In this document: positions 9,589 through 21,603 of the stretch, one piece after another
Position numbering within the stretch: position 1 is the first letter of the stretch
How the letters are laid out: each line of letters starts with the position of its first letter
From: Posidonia oceanica
Taxonomy: Eukaryota; Streptophyta; Magnoliopsida; Alismatales; Posidoniaceae
Direction: 5' to 3'
Assembly: GCA_037176725.1 (NCBI GenBank)
Contig: JAZBRS010000060.1
Location: 51,984,001-52,048,000 of the forward strand
DNA: 64,000 nt
The notes under the pieces: generated by a model
Told to the model about the DNA's origin: nothing
The model's database searches: none
The model's input: the letters and a program-made list of their open reading frames with translations, nothing else
Program-made: the position numbers and the translations under genes

Positions 9589-10740
9589 AGGGAAACTCGC
9601 TTACCGATCACGCTGACACAACAGAAGGAAGTTAGGGTTAGAAACTAAAAGATGAATGCAAATGAGTTAGTTAAGTGGCATGAATGACGTGCATGCTTTC
9701 TAGTATGCCCCCTTACCTAACTAGTGTTTCCTAGCAAGGCTGTCTACTCCGGGTATCCCTTGATGTACGGGTCACCGACTCAGGTCAGAAAATGTAGGTC
9801 CCCTGTCTAACTCCCGGCCCAAAGCTCAGGTAATGACAGGGTGGTGCGTTGGTGGCCTCTACCCCGCCAAAGCGTGGGTGGTACCCTCTACTAACACCGA
9901 CACGACCCCCGGACAAGGAGGGGACGGACCGACCAACTTATGCCACGCCCAAAGCAGTGGAACAAGAGGCCGGAACCGTCCTTCGCAGACTAGTAGGTGG
10001 ACTCAGAGGAGAAGAATGCATGCCCTATATGATGCTTATGCAAAATGATTAGAGTTTTTTATCTTGCACATTTTATTAACCAAAGGGAGTGAAGGATTGT
10101 TTGTAGTCTCTAGTTGCCCCTAGAAGTTCTTTTTACTTACATTTTTTAGTTAACCATGAGGGAAGCAGACAAGTCTCTACTATCCTAAGCATGGCAAGTG
10201 CAAAAGGGAAGAAAATCAGTCAAAATGGCAAGCAACCATCATACAACACAACAAAAGGCATGTTCATGGCATGTGCGAGTGTTTGTGAATATGATGGTGA
10301 AAAGGAAACATTCATCAAGTCAAAAGGCATGTAAGCATAGTATGTGCGTGTGTAGTGACATAGCAAGAGTGTAAAAGAAGCATTCAACGTCCAAAAAGCA
10401 TGTATTTTAGCCAAACAAAGTATGTAGTCATGTAATGTGCAAGAATTAAAGCAGTAATAAGAAGTAAGGTAAAGTAAGGTAAAAGTAAGCAGACTGTAAA
10501 GGAAATAAGAGCATAAGCAAGGCAAGAAGTAAATAAACAAGCAAAGGAGCAAAGCCAAGCAAAAGAAAGCGCAAACCGAGGCAAAAGAGGTGCAAAAACC
10601 TAAGCAAAGTAGCCACAAAGCGACTTGCTAGGAGTTTGCACAGAAAAGCGAGCAAAACAGGCGAGGAAGGCACACAAGGCAGACAAAGCTGCAAAACAAG
10701 CGAGCGAAAAGCCGGGAACGAAAGCCGGAGTCTAGTCTAT
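9589..10740 (-). other. E1 leader between PBS and gag
   Basis: About 1.1 kb separate the primer binding site from gag. No ORF1 of the Ogre kind is visible here, although Ogre elements usually carry one at this place. The half nearest the PBS (10400-10735) is built from repeated short GCAAA-containing words on the plus strand. The rest shows nothing I recognise. Confidence 0.5.
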
Positions 10741-10758
10741 TCCCCAGCGGAGTCGCCA
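10741..10758 (-). promoter_or_regulatory. E1 primer binding site, Arg-tRNA type
   Basis: On the minus strand the sequence is TGGCGACTCCGCTGGGGA, one base (G, 10759) after the LTR end CTACA. Its complement ends CGGAGTCGCCA, which fits a tRNA acceptor stem GACTCCG/CGGAGTC plus CCA. I associate this with tRNA-Arg and with Ogre-type elements from memory. The position next to the LTR end is directly visible. Confidence 0.8.
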
Positions 10759-10759
10759 C

Positions 10760-13700
10760 TGTAGCGATCCCGATCGGAATCAGGCTCGCTGATTCAGCGG
10801 CGATTGAGATCCGAGGAAGAGGCTCAACTCGAAAACACTTGGAATCGACGAGAAAAAGGAAAGATAAGACAAATCAGAGTCGCCACCATGTCTATTAACG
10901 GGAGACAAGGAAAACCGGGGGAAAGCGTGAATTAACACGCAAAACCGAGCAAGAAATGCAAAGCAAAGCAATGCAAAGGAAAACAAATGCAAACAAATGC
11001 AAATGAGATGACTCTAGCCTAGGATAAGGGCAGTACGGTCATTGCGGGCCAAAAGACAGGGTAAGGACTCCTGTTACGCGCGGGGAAGGTGTTAGGCACC
11101 CTCGACACGCCCGAGAATCGGTCTTTCTAGGCTTACGCTCGCATACGCAGGAAAATGCAGGATTGAATGCCTATGTGCCTATAAATGCCTAAATGAATGC
11201 TCAAGGTGTGCTCTAGTGGGAAGAAACAAAACAAGGAAGTAAACGTGCTCTCTAAGTGCTCAGCTACGCTGTCTGTGTTCCGAATTAGGCGAAACCTAGC
11301 TCGTGAGAACTCCAGGCAGTAAGCATCACAGCCCTATATGCAAATGCAGGCGAAAAAGCGAAACAGCGAGAAAACCATGCAATGCAATCGACATGCAAGG
11401 GAAAAACGGCGTAAAACACGCAAAACAAGGCGAGAAATGAGCAAGGCGCGTAAAACGGCGCAAAAGAGCGAAATCAGCACGCAAAACGAGTGAGAAAGTA
11501 AGGCAGCATGCAAAACGAGACAAGGAAGCAAAGAAGCACGCAAAACGGTGCAAGGAAGCAAAGAGGCACGCAAAACGGTGCAAAAGCGAGAGCGGCACGC
11601 AAAACAAGCGAGAAAGCAAGGCAGCGCGCAAAACGAGGCAAGGAAACAGAAGGGCACGCAAAACGGTGCCAAAACGGAAGCGGGCACGCGAAACGGTGCC
11701 AAAACAGCGAAGCAAAAACCTCGGAAAAGCCATGCGAATGCAAGAATGCAGAAAAGATCAGAAGAGGCCAAAGGGGAGGCAAAACAACGTGTGCGTAAGA
11801 ACAGACGTTGTTCAGGACCACTCAGAGTAGGTGTGAAGACCTACAGAGGGGAGAGTGTGCAAACGGAGGGATTACCACCTCTTAGCAACTGTTTCCCACT
11901 AAACCGTTCCACGGTGTGTCTCGCATGCTGCCCAAAGCTCGCGATGCGATCGGATCGTGGAAAAGGAGGAAGAAAGTCACGTTAAGTGATAAGTCCAGGG
12001 AAAACACAACACAAAACACACAGGGGTACGCGAAACGGGGATTGGAAGGTACAAGCAGAAAGGGGAGGCCCTATTCTACATGCTCAAAGAGACAGAAAGC
12101 GAAAACAAGGAAAACTATGCAAATGGCATGCAAATGCAATGCAGGGGTTTAGGAGGACATACCTGGAAATCCGGGAGCCTGATCTGAAATCTGTCTGGTC
12201 CGTGCTGAAGAGCGCCTCGCCGCGGTCGCTTGGGCAGCTTACTTGAGAAGATCCAACGGCCGGATTGGAAGATATCGCAGCTTCAAGGCAGAAGGGCCAG
12301 AACAGGGGAGAAGAACAGATCTAGGTGTTCAGGAGGTCCTAGGGATGTGCAAAAAGGTCCTCCCTAGTGGAAGGGAGCTAAAAGTGCTTAGTGTGTGCAA
12401 GAAGATGCTAAAATGCAAGACTAGATGAGTGCAGGATGCATGCAAAAGCAAGAAAAAGCAATGATAAGAAACTGGGAAAAGCCAGGAGTTCAGAAAGCAT
12501 TTTGAAAAAGAAGGGGGCTAAAAATGCAAATTTTCCAGAAAACAGGGGTTCACAGGAAAGGGTTTTGAAAACAGGAGAGGGCTGGGCTTCATTTTGCAAA
12601 AACTAGGCTCAGGAAAGTTGTTTAAAAAGAGGGTATGCTTTAGGAGAAGTTTTGAAAGCAAAAAGAAGTCAGAGTGCAATTTTGAAAAAACTAGGGTCTA
12701 AAATGCAAATTTTCCAGAAAACAGGGTTCTGGGGAGTCCGGGAATACTAGTGGAAGGTCTATATGCAATTTGGTAAACATAGGAGCTAAGATGCAACCTA
12801 GGGGCAAAATGGTCTTTTCACATGATTTTTGAAAGATGCAAGGACCTATGTGTGATTTTGAAATCATGCAGGGGCTGAAAATGCAATTTAGTATGGAAAA
12901 CATGCTCTGAAAAATAAGGGACAGGACCACAGTGCAATTTTTAAAAAGAACAGGGTCAAAAATGCAATACAATAAGCTAAAAATGCATGCAAGAGTTACT
13001 GTCCATTTAAAATGGACCTAAATGCAAATATGCAAAAGCAGAAGGTAAAAAATGCCATGCAGTATGCAAAATAAGAAATAACAGCTAAGTTCCTACAGTG
13101 CATGGACTTACATGCAAAAACAGAAACATGCAGGGACCTAGAATGCAATGCAGTATGGTAAAATGCCAGCAAATAAATGAACTGATTCAAGACAGGACTT
13201 ACATGCAAAAATAAAAAACAGAGGGGCTAAACTGCAAAATATTATAACAGCACAGCACAGTAACAGGACTAAAAGGCAAATAGTGAAAAGTAAGAACAAA
13301 AGTTGCAATTTAGCAAGGTATTTAATTAAAAACTAAGCATGTTAAATGAACAGAGGACTGAAGTGCAAAAATTGAAAAACTTAAGGCAGATATGCAATAT
13401 TTGCAAAGAAACCATATAACCAGAAAAATAATTGAACAGTGGTTGGCCGGCGGTGGTTGGCACTGTAGCAGGATTCCACCGGAGCTCACCACCACCGGCA
13501 CAGGGAGCTTGGGGAGGCGTGAGATGGCAGAGGCCACTGACGGCGACTGTGCGGAGCTTCGGAGACCGTCGGAGCGGCGTTCTGTTGGCCGGAGCATCAG
13601 GAGGAACAGCAGCCGGCGCCGGAGAAGAAGCATCATCCGGCGAGTCGAGGACGGCGCTGGAAGATTGGGAACTGGCTTCTGATGGGCGGAAAAGCAGCAG

Positions 13701-16631
13701 GGGGAAGAGAGAGAGCGGGGGAGGTAAGAAAGTACCTGTGTTCGCGTCTGGAGTGCGCTCCCGACCTCAGCAGGATCGGAGGTGGCCGGCGGTCGTCGTC
13801 TGGTAGCAGCGGAGACTTCCAGCGACTCGCGGAGGTTGGGATCCTCTCAGGGGGTGCTCCTGGTGCTTCCTAAGCGATCGGACGCGAGCTTCGAAGCTTG
13901 GAGAGGAATCTGGTGCTTTTGGGTGCAGAGGATACTGCCGGAGGTGGGGGGAGGTTGTTGCTGCTCGTCTGGTGGAGTGAAGCCCTCCAGGAGGTTGCTG
14001 GAAGTCTGGCGAGTGAGGTTGGATGCTCGGAGAGGGTTTCTGGAAGGTGTGGAAGGAGATAGCTGACTGGGACGATTTTGGGTCTATGGTGAAGCTAAGT
14101 GTTTGTTGTGTTGTTTGGGATCTGTGGTGAGAGTTAGGGCCGGAGGTCTGGGGCTCTGGAAAGGTGGAATGCAGGTGAATGTCTGGGTGGATTTTGGTGG
14201 GATCTGGTGGACGGGAGTGAAGGGAATTCTGGAGGGACCTGTGTTGGGTTTGCAGTTGGAGTGTCGGGTGATCGGGGGTGGTTTCAGTGGGTGATTAGGT
14301 GGTGAAAAGGCAATGGGAAATCGGGGGATGAAGGCTGGCTGTTGGGTGAAGTTGGGGGAGGAATTGGGAGGGAAATCGGGGCTTGGAAGGGGGCTGGTTT
14401 GCTGGGAAAGAAAGAGGAAGTTTTGCTGAATTCAGAGGAAGAAATTGGAGGAGGTTCTGATGTGGAGACTGGGCTCAGACGGGGGCTTCTCTCCGAGATG
14501 TCAAGGACTCCCTTCTGCTCTCTCTTCTCTCCGGAATTGGAAGGTGAAGAGGAGAATGAGGAGGGTCGCACAGGGTGGGGAAGGGGCCGGAATTCTTCTT
14601 GGATGTTGCTCTCTCACTCTCTGGTTCGCTCTTACACAGGCTCTGGCTCTCTGGCTTACTCACACTGGCACTGGCAACTGAAGGACTACTCAACTCTCAG
14701 ATTGAAGGAAGGACGGAGGATTATATCTGGAGGAGCTGGCTGCTGGCGCGCTGTTGAATTTCAAACTCGTCGGCGGCACTGCAGCAGACAGGAGACGGCG
14801 AGGCGACCGGCATTCAATGCCTCCCGGAAAAGGTGCTGAGAGACGAGAGAGCGGCGGGCTGCTGTAGACTGAAGTGATGGAAGCTCGAATTTTGAATGGA
14901 TGGAGGGAGATCTGTAGCAGCGAGCTCGCGGGAAGAAAATCCGGTGGAAACGCTGAGGAAGGAGGAAGAAGAAGGAGGAGAAGGAAGGCGTGGGCCGGAC
15001 TGCTGCGGGCCGAAAAAAGGAAAAAAAAAAGAAGAAAAAAGAAGAAACGGGCCGGATTGAGCCCAGTAAAGAAAAGAAAGAATGGAAAAGAAAAGTAAGA
15101 AAGAAAGAGAGGGTAGAATGGGGAAATAAAATAGGTAAAAATAAACTAAAAATAAATAAAAATATTAGAAGAGTTTTGCTGTAGATTAGGATTTTAATTA
15201 AGATTTTTAATGGTTATTTTGAGTTGATTAATGTGTTTTGGGCTTGATTAGGGTTTTAGGGTTTTGGTTTTGTTTTTAATTGGTTTTCACTTGATTAAAT
15301 GTTTGTTAAATCTTTTTTAAATTGTTTTTTTAAAATTGTATTTCCCTTGTTGGACACTTAGGATATTGATTAGGATTTTTTAGGATTTAATTTCGTATTA
15401 ATCAGGGTTGATTTTAGATTTTTAAGTTGTAGTCTTCTTAGGGTTTTCCCTTCTTAAGTCTTTTAAGTTATGTTTTGATTTTTATTTGTTGACTTTTCTT
15501 GAAGTTTTTGGTTGGGTTTTTCTGGTTTGATAGGGTGTTTTTTAAGTCTTTCAGATGTGTTTTTATTTTCTTTTTTATTAAGTTTTTTAACTTGTTTTTC
15601 TTATGTTTATTAGGTTAAGTCTTTTGCCTTCTTTAATTACTTGTTTTAGTGTTTGATTTTTAATTCTTCTTTTTTAGGGTTTGTTTTTTTAATTCTTTTA
15701 GTGGGGTTTTTACTTTTGCTGGGTTTAGATCTCATTTTAGTTTTTTTCCTTGATTTTTCAGTGTTTTCTTTTGATTTGTTTTGCATTTTTTAGTTTGCAT
15801 GTTTGGTTTTTCTTTTAACTTGATTTAGTTAAGTTTAAGTTGTTAATTGCTTGTTTAACATTTTTTAATTGTTTTTCTTAGGGTTCTGATTTGTTTCTTT
15901 TGTGTTTTGAGATTTTACAGATTTTTATGGGTTTTTGTGGATTTTTGCAAAAGGGAGAAAAGGAAAAGAGAAGGAGGAAAGAAATGGAAAAAAGAGGGAG
16001 ATAAGAGGAAAAGGGATAGGTTGGAGAGAAAGGATTTTTAAAATTCAGAAAAAAAAAATTAAAAATAAAGTAAAAATAGGGATAAGATAGAGGAAGGATA
16101 GAAGCACAGAGGGGGTCCACAGCCAGACCAGAAAAAGGATGAGAAGGGGATGAAAGGAGAGATGATAATCAGGAGAGAGAGAGGAGAGAGAAAATGATAA
16201 TCTCGGAGAGAGAAAAGGATAATTTGGGTGAAAGAGGGTCTTAATGGTCTTGGAATGGGGTGAGAATTGGTGAGTGGGTAGTCTAGGGTTTGAAGTCTTG
16301 GTTCTAAAGTTTTGGTTTGATTCTAGGAAGGTTTTGGAGGGGTTTCAAGGTGTAGAAAAAGGGTAGTTTTACCTAAGTTTTCTAGGGTTTTTGGGAATGG
16401 GTTAGGTTTGGAAATTTCTAGGTTTTTGGGTAGGTTTGTTGAGTGGATAGTGGTGGGTTTTCCTATAGATTTTGGTTAGGTTTTGAGGTTGGGAAGGGGG
16501 GCAATGGTTTAGGTCAAGACAGGCTGATTTTGGAGGGTAGAGAAGAGGATTAGGGCTAGGGTTTGGTTGGGATTTGATCCAGCAATCACCAAGAGGGCTC
16601 CAAGGGTCCGGGCCTGCCAAGATGGGGTGTC
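10760..16631 (-). repeat. E1 5' LTR, about 5.87 kb
   Basis: In minus sense the LTR starts at GACACCCCATCTTGGCAG (the outer TGTA is lost at the 16631 junction) and ends GATCGCTACA at 10760 beside the PBS. It shares with the other LTRs here a block of the type GTGCCTAACACCTTCCCC followed by AACAGGAGTCC (near 11060-11105), and a GGTGGCGACTC block near 10877. Inside are a repeat-rich stretch (11390-11715), A/G-rich DNA near 14960-15120 and a T-rich kilobase (15170-15900). The many frames seen here on both strands are short and compositional. The length fits Ogre-type LTRs. Confidence 0.7.
11390..11715. repeat. Degenerate 30-bp tandem words with GGCAC/GTGCC inverted pairs
   Basis: The phrase GGCACGCAAAACGGTGCC and variants recur about every 30 bp, with GCAAGGAAGCAAAG-type spacers. 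GGCAC and GTGCC are inverted complements around GCAAAACG, so each unit can form a small hairpin. The array lies in the promoter-distal half of the E1 LTR. Confidence 0.65.
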
Positions 16632-18105
16632 ATCAGATGGTGCCTTACCATGAATACCTGCTGAAGCTCATCGAAGGATTCGAAGAAACTCACTTCACCT
16701 TCATGAACAGGGCCAAAAATGCATATGCAGACGCATTGGCCACCCTAGCATCCTGGCTTTCCATACCAGAGGACCATGCAGTAGATCTGTCAATTACTCG
16801 TGTAGAACAGCCTGCACACTGCATGAGCATCGAAGAAGCCGATTCAGCAGAGGAACTACCATGGTACCATGATATCTGGGCCTTCCTAGAATCCGGCGGC
16901 CTCCCATCTAGCACCTCGGCAGTAGACAGAAAGACTATGGCACGCTTGGCGTCCAAATATGTCTTAGGAGCAGGACACCTTTACAAAAGGTCCTACAACC
17001 AAATGCTCCTACGCTACGTACACAAGAAGGAAACAGATACACTGATGCTTCAGGTTCATGCAGGATCATGTAGCTCACATATGAGCGGAGTGCTCCTCGC
17101 CAAGAAGATCATGTTGTAAGGTTACTTTTGGTCAACCATGGAGGTAGATTGCTGTCAGTTTGTGCGCAGATGCCACAACTGCCAAATCCATGGGAATTTT
17201 ATACATGCGCCTCCACAGCAATTGCACAGCATGTCCACACCCTAGCCCTTCTCAACCTGGGGAATAGATGTCGTCGGAGCCATACATCTTGTAGCCTCCA
17301 ACGACCACCACTACATCCTAGTAGCAATTGATTACTTCACCAAATGGGTGGAGGTGGCCTTGTACAAAACAGTCACGGCCGCGGCAACAGAGAAGTTCAT
17401 TAGGAACAACATCATTGCCAAATATGGGGTTCCGCATGCTATCATCTCTGATAACGGCACTAACTTCATTGCCAAGAGGCTCAAGGAATATCTGCACAGC
17501 TACAAAGTCAAGCACCACAGGTCCCTCGCCATACCGGCCACAGATGAACGGGGCAATTGAGTCAGCCAACAAGAATTTGGTGAAGATCTTGAAGAAGATG
17601 GCAGAAACTCACAAGGACTGGCATGACAAACTTCCATATGCGCTTTGGGCCTACAGAACATCAGTTCGGACCTCAACAGGGGCAACCCCTTATTCACTCA
17701 CTTATGGCATGGAGGTTATCCTACCCATTGACGTGGAGATCCCCTCACTTCGGATCTTGTGGAAAGTAGAGTTGGAAGAAGCAGAGTAGGTCGAAGACCG
17801 CTGCGTACAGTTGAACCTAATTGATGAGCACAGGTTGTAAGCCTTGCATCACGCTCAGTGCTATCAAAAGCGTATGGCCAGGTCTTATCAGAAGAAAGTC
17901 AAGCCTAGAAGCTTTGCACCCAGCAACCTAGTTTTGCGAGCCATCCACCTCCTTGAAGGTTGAGGTAAATTCTGACCCAACTGGCGCAGCCCATTCATCA
18001 TCAAACGAGTCTTCTCTGGAGGCACGGCTGTCTTGCAAGACATGGATCAAAATGAGCTGTTAGAGCATGTCAATACATGCTACCTGAAGAAGTACTACCA
18101 GTGAC
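16632..18105 (+). pseudogene. E2 pol remnant: RNase H end and integrase
   Basis: Translation begins in the RNase H end (FTFMNRAKNAYADALATLAS). It passes the integrase zinc-binding region (HAGSCSSHMS ... CHNCQIHG) and the catalytic core with WGIDVVG, VAIDYFTKWVEV, ISDNGTNF and, after a frame change near 17530, NGAIESANKNLVKI, and ends LKKYYQ at about 18103. The three acidic catalytic positions (D, D, E) are readable. Stop codons interrupt it (TAA after AKKIML at 17117; TAG before PFSTWG; one after VELEEAE), and there is at least one frameshift, so it is dead. Its C-terminal part matches the tail of E1 pol closely. That match shows exactly which part of pol E1 has lost. Confidence 0.85.
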
Positions 18106-19500
18106 CGAGGCCCGTATCCTTGCCTTGCAAAGTCTTCTTCCTTTGCATTTCCGCATGCATTCCTCTTATAGCATCCCCACATTTGCATACATGTTTACTT
18201 TATTCCTACATTTTAGCACATGAATAGAGCATAAGTAAACTGCATTTACATGCATCGCCCCGCCAACCCGATGATGAAAATCGGAATAGCTTGCCTGCTA
18301 TGGAAAGAGTTCGTTCTTCCTCAATCGACACTACCTAGATGTCCTAGCATAGTGAGGGAGCCACCATCCATTGTGAGCAGTGCAAAATGACCAAACTCCT
18401 CCTAGAACCTACACCTCCAAGAGGGAGATAAAATGTTAGGTTGTGAGCAAGAGTGTGAGCCAAGATTGGCACTAGGGCAATAAAAATACAAAAGATAGAA
18501 GGCGTAGATAGAAGTCGGCCCATGAGAGAGGCAAATAGACTAACTCTATCCCTAAGACTGACCTTGGAGAGGAGTAAAAGCCAGTGCCTGAAAGCCCAAC
18601 GAATCCACATAGGGACTAGCCACCCCTAGCCTGCAGCAACTCCACTGCACCCTACCAGGCGCCCTTATACCTCCAACCCAGGGATAGAGCAAACCTATAC
18701 GCCTGGGAGGGAGAAAAAGAATTTGAACCACAAAAGAGCGGGTGTAGGGTCTAGTGAGTTTGGCATGAAGCCTGTTCCACCACCACCCAGCACACACATC
18801 CCCGGCACAGTGCCGCACATAACCAAGAGCCACCTACAGTCTGGGAGTCTAGGTAGGATCTCGTGAGTCGAAGACACCTCTTTCCCCTATAGCAGGCATC
18901 AAAAGCATTCTCAAAACTGAGGGCAATACAATTCGCATTAATCAGGCATGCATTCTTAGCAATAAGCATACATTTCGTCCTCTTGACATTGCAAGGCTGA
19001 TCGATCCGTCACCGGAGGCATCATGGTCGCCTACCGGGCAACCACTAGGTCAGTACTGCTAACGGTAGCTTGGCAGATGCTCTCTGAACACCCAGTACTT
19101 TTCAGAAACTATCCTGGAGCGGAGGATCATACCCGCACTGCCTTCGAAGGGCAGCAAGGCTGCAAAAGCCCTAATTTGTGACCCAGGCACCATGGGCCAG
19201 TGTCCCAAGGCATCGTCTAAACATGATGGAAATAGAGAGTGCCCGATCCATGCGCATACACTCAGCAGACCAGAAGAGCAACAAGGGTTAGCGACAGGTC
19301 CAGGCGCAGAAATCCAGCGCGAAGTGCAGATTTGCAGGGTCACAGACAGCAAGCTGTCTCTGCATACAATGGAACCAAACAGACAACAGTCACACAAATT
19401 ATGCGAGCAAGCATGATAAAGCCAAACTTCTGTATTCCCATGGGCCCATTACAGACTCTATTATTACAGACACAGTGAATACAGACACACCAACAGCATT
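18106..19500 (+). other. E2 post-pol untranslated region
   Basis: It starts directly after the pol stop and includes the block shared with E1 (near 18260-18470). The remainder up to the antisense DUF7745 stop at 19501 has no convincing coding sequence. The shared block fixes the position of pol relative to the 3' region in both elements. Confidence 0.6.
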
Positions 19501-21062
19501 TCAGACATCAGAACCCGAGGTGCGCCCCGATGAGCTCCCGGTACTTGGGAACAAGAGAGTGCCAGGTGGAACCTCATGGATGGGCCAAGTCTCGTCAATA
19601 TGATTCTCATACTCTGCAGTATAGCCAGAACCCTTCATCATAGGGATCCTGTTTGAGTAGATGCAACGATGCAGCATGCGAGCCAACTCAATGGTCATCA
19701 CAGTAGAGCCAATTGGATATTGCTGATAGAGGACCGGTATCGGGTCTTGCTCAAATACATCCTGGCAGTAGCCGAATTGCCACATCACCTGGATAGGATG
19801 ATACTCCACACCTTTGGTAAACCCAGGGAGAACAAGCAACCGCATGTCACTGTCGTTGAAGAAAATAGCGAAGGGCTCCGCAGCGGCAGGAATGATGTGC
19901 CAGGTCACCGAATCCTTGGTCAGGGCCTCCAGCACACAGTGGACATCACAAACACAAGGGATAGTCTGGGAGTGACCACTGCAGCAGTATGCATCGAAAG
20001 TAGAGTGCTGGGGATGCATGATCTCTACCCCCATGTGCGCAGCAAGCCAAACCTATTGAAAAACAAAGTCAGCTGAGCAGAGCAAGTGCAAAGTAGTAAA
20101 CAGTAAACAGGGGTAGCAACTTATCACCTGAATCAGGGCACCACAGCCATAGAAGTGCCGGCAACACCACAGAGTACGATCCAAGGCCTGGTATGTCTTA
20201 GCCAGAATGACAGGGGCCAGATCTATCTACCTAGTCACCACAGTTAAAGCAATCTCCGCCACCTCAATGGCGACAGTCATTCTACCATGACTAAAAACCA
20301 GCTCCCCCAAAAAGCGGACGACAAAACCGCAGAGCCACAGGTCATTGCCTAGCATGGCGCGTTTCTGTGCCACTTCGTCGAAGTACCTCAGACGAAGCAT
20401 TGGCGAATCACCATCTCTGCAAACCAGGTGGCGGTCGCAGTCACCCGACCGAAGCCCGGTCAACAGGTTTAGCACAGACAGATAGGCATTACGCCGCATG
20501 AAGATTGCAGGCCCCTGCAACCTCGATAAGCTACAGATCCGCCTCACTTCCTCCAAGGTAGGAGTCATCTCCACCTGTCCAAAGCGGAAGACATGGCAAG
20601 CCGGCTTCCAGAACCGGGCAGCGACACACAGCAAGTACCAGCTCACTTCCACATTAGCAATGCTCAGAAACTTTGTGGAAATGCCCCATGAGCGTTGTCT
20701 CTCACAGTCTTCAACAGTCAACATACCAATCCATGCCAACAGAAGATCAGAGCACTGATCAGGTGTCACCATTGTGGGAAAACCCTGCACAAAAAGAGAG
20801 GAAAAGCATGAAAACTCTCTGAAAATCATGCAAGATCCTGTACAATGCAAGGGTTAACATGGATCTGGCCAGGAAGAGTGGAAAAGAAAACACTCACCAT
20901 GACTGGCCGACCCTCCAAATCCAGCGAAAGCACCACCTCGACGCTTGGATGAAAGCAAGAGAAGAGCAACGATGGTGGAGAAGCAACCCAGGCAGCACCT
21001 ATGTAGGAGCAGGGCAAGAGGTAGGAGAACCAGCACAACCATCCCATGAGCAGAGCCTGCAG
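19501..21062 (-). pseudogene. DUF7745-type gene with introns, antisense inside E2
   Basis: Three exons can be read on the minus strand. Exon a ends at 20898 (LDLEGRPVM, donor ATG|GTGAGTG) and its left limit, about 21057, is uncertain. Exon b is 20784-20128 (GFPTMVTPDQC to GCGALIQ), entered through a TTTTTGTGCAG acceptor. Exon c is 20052-19501 (VWLAAHMG to the stop). The introns are 113 nt and 75 nt, both GT..AG, and all joins are in phase 0. Motifs match the E1 copy: FWKPACHVFRF, TPTLEEVRRIC, FMRRNAYLSVL, AAEPFAIFF, GVEYHPIQVM. One stop interrupts exon b (VTR then stop then IDLAPV). The function of the family is unknown. It is antisense to E2 pol and lies just downstream of the PMD gene on the same strand, so the two may once have been one locus. 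Confidence 0.7.
20053..20127 (-). other. 75-nt intron of the E2 DUF7745 gene
   Basis: It begins GTGATAAG after CTGATTCAG and ends TTTTTCAATAG before GTTTGGCTT. The in-frame TAG at its end means it must be removed for translation. The E1 copy has CTCATACAA joined directly to GTCTGGCTG at this point. Confidence 0.75.
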
Positions 21063-21603
21063 CGAATGGGTTCCTATCAGTAGACTACAGAGTGACCCTT
21101 CCTGGCAGGAAAATCCACCAAAACTCTACAGCGATAGAGAAAAGCGGTACCTCTGGTTGCATATATACAGCATCAAAAACAAACGTATAATGCTAGCGAC
21201 AACTTCAGGCACAGAAAGCTGGCGCGAAGTGCAGTTTACAGACAGTTAGCCAGAACAGCCTGTTTGCTTCCCAAAAGGGGCCAGAATGCCCAAATACTTG
21301 TGGGAAAGCTATGTAAACACCACAAACACATTCCAGAACCTGCTTTATGCGCTCAAGCATACACCAGATTATTTTGTGACAAAAATTTGCATATATTGGA
21401 TATTTTTGCTCAAAATTCAAGATATTACAGCTTTTCTCAAGTTTTTACATATAACTTGACTCAGCAAAAATGGGTAATGCATCTCGATCCCTCTACTCCT
21501 CCCACGAGCTGCGCTCCTCGTCGAAGCTGGGATCCTCTCTCCTAGCCCTCTCGGCTGTAGTGCGGACTACCTTGCAAGTTAGTCTTCTGGAGATCCTTGC
21601 AGC

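Larger units (their letters stand above)
1..16631 (-). mobile_element. E1, Tat/Ogre-like Ty3/gypsy retrotransposon (3' end outside window)
   Basis: Read on the minus strand, the element has a 5' LTR (16631 to 10760), a primer binding site, a leader, one long gag-pol frame (9274 to 3233, homology continuing to 3032), an untranslated stretch and a DUF7745-type ORF (1493 to 291). No 3' LTR is visible before the left edge. The TGTAGACA-type LTR family, the long LTR, the Arg-type PBS and the long 3' region point to the Tat/Ogre branch of Ty3/gypsy. It is defective: most of RT, RNase H and the integrase core are missing, and stop codons lie in both frames. Its LTR end at 16631 abuts E2 pol sequence, so E1 probably inserted into E2; the terminal TACA of the LTR is missing there. 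Confidence 0.75.

Noticed and set aside
10759..10760. tRNA gene at the GACTCCG...CGGAGTC sequences
   Set aside because: Only acceptor-stem-like pieces are present, in the PBS and array units; no D, anticodon or T arm can be read.
11326..11985. Cysteine/phenylalanine-rich and lysine/glutamine-rich frames in the E1 LTR
   Set aside because: They come from the degenerate 30-bp repeats and lie within an LTR.
13322..14839. Several GC-rich frames of 80-165 codons on both strands
   Set aside because: They overlap each other on both strands inside the E1 LTR and show no domain; composition explains them.
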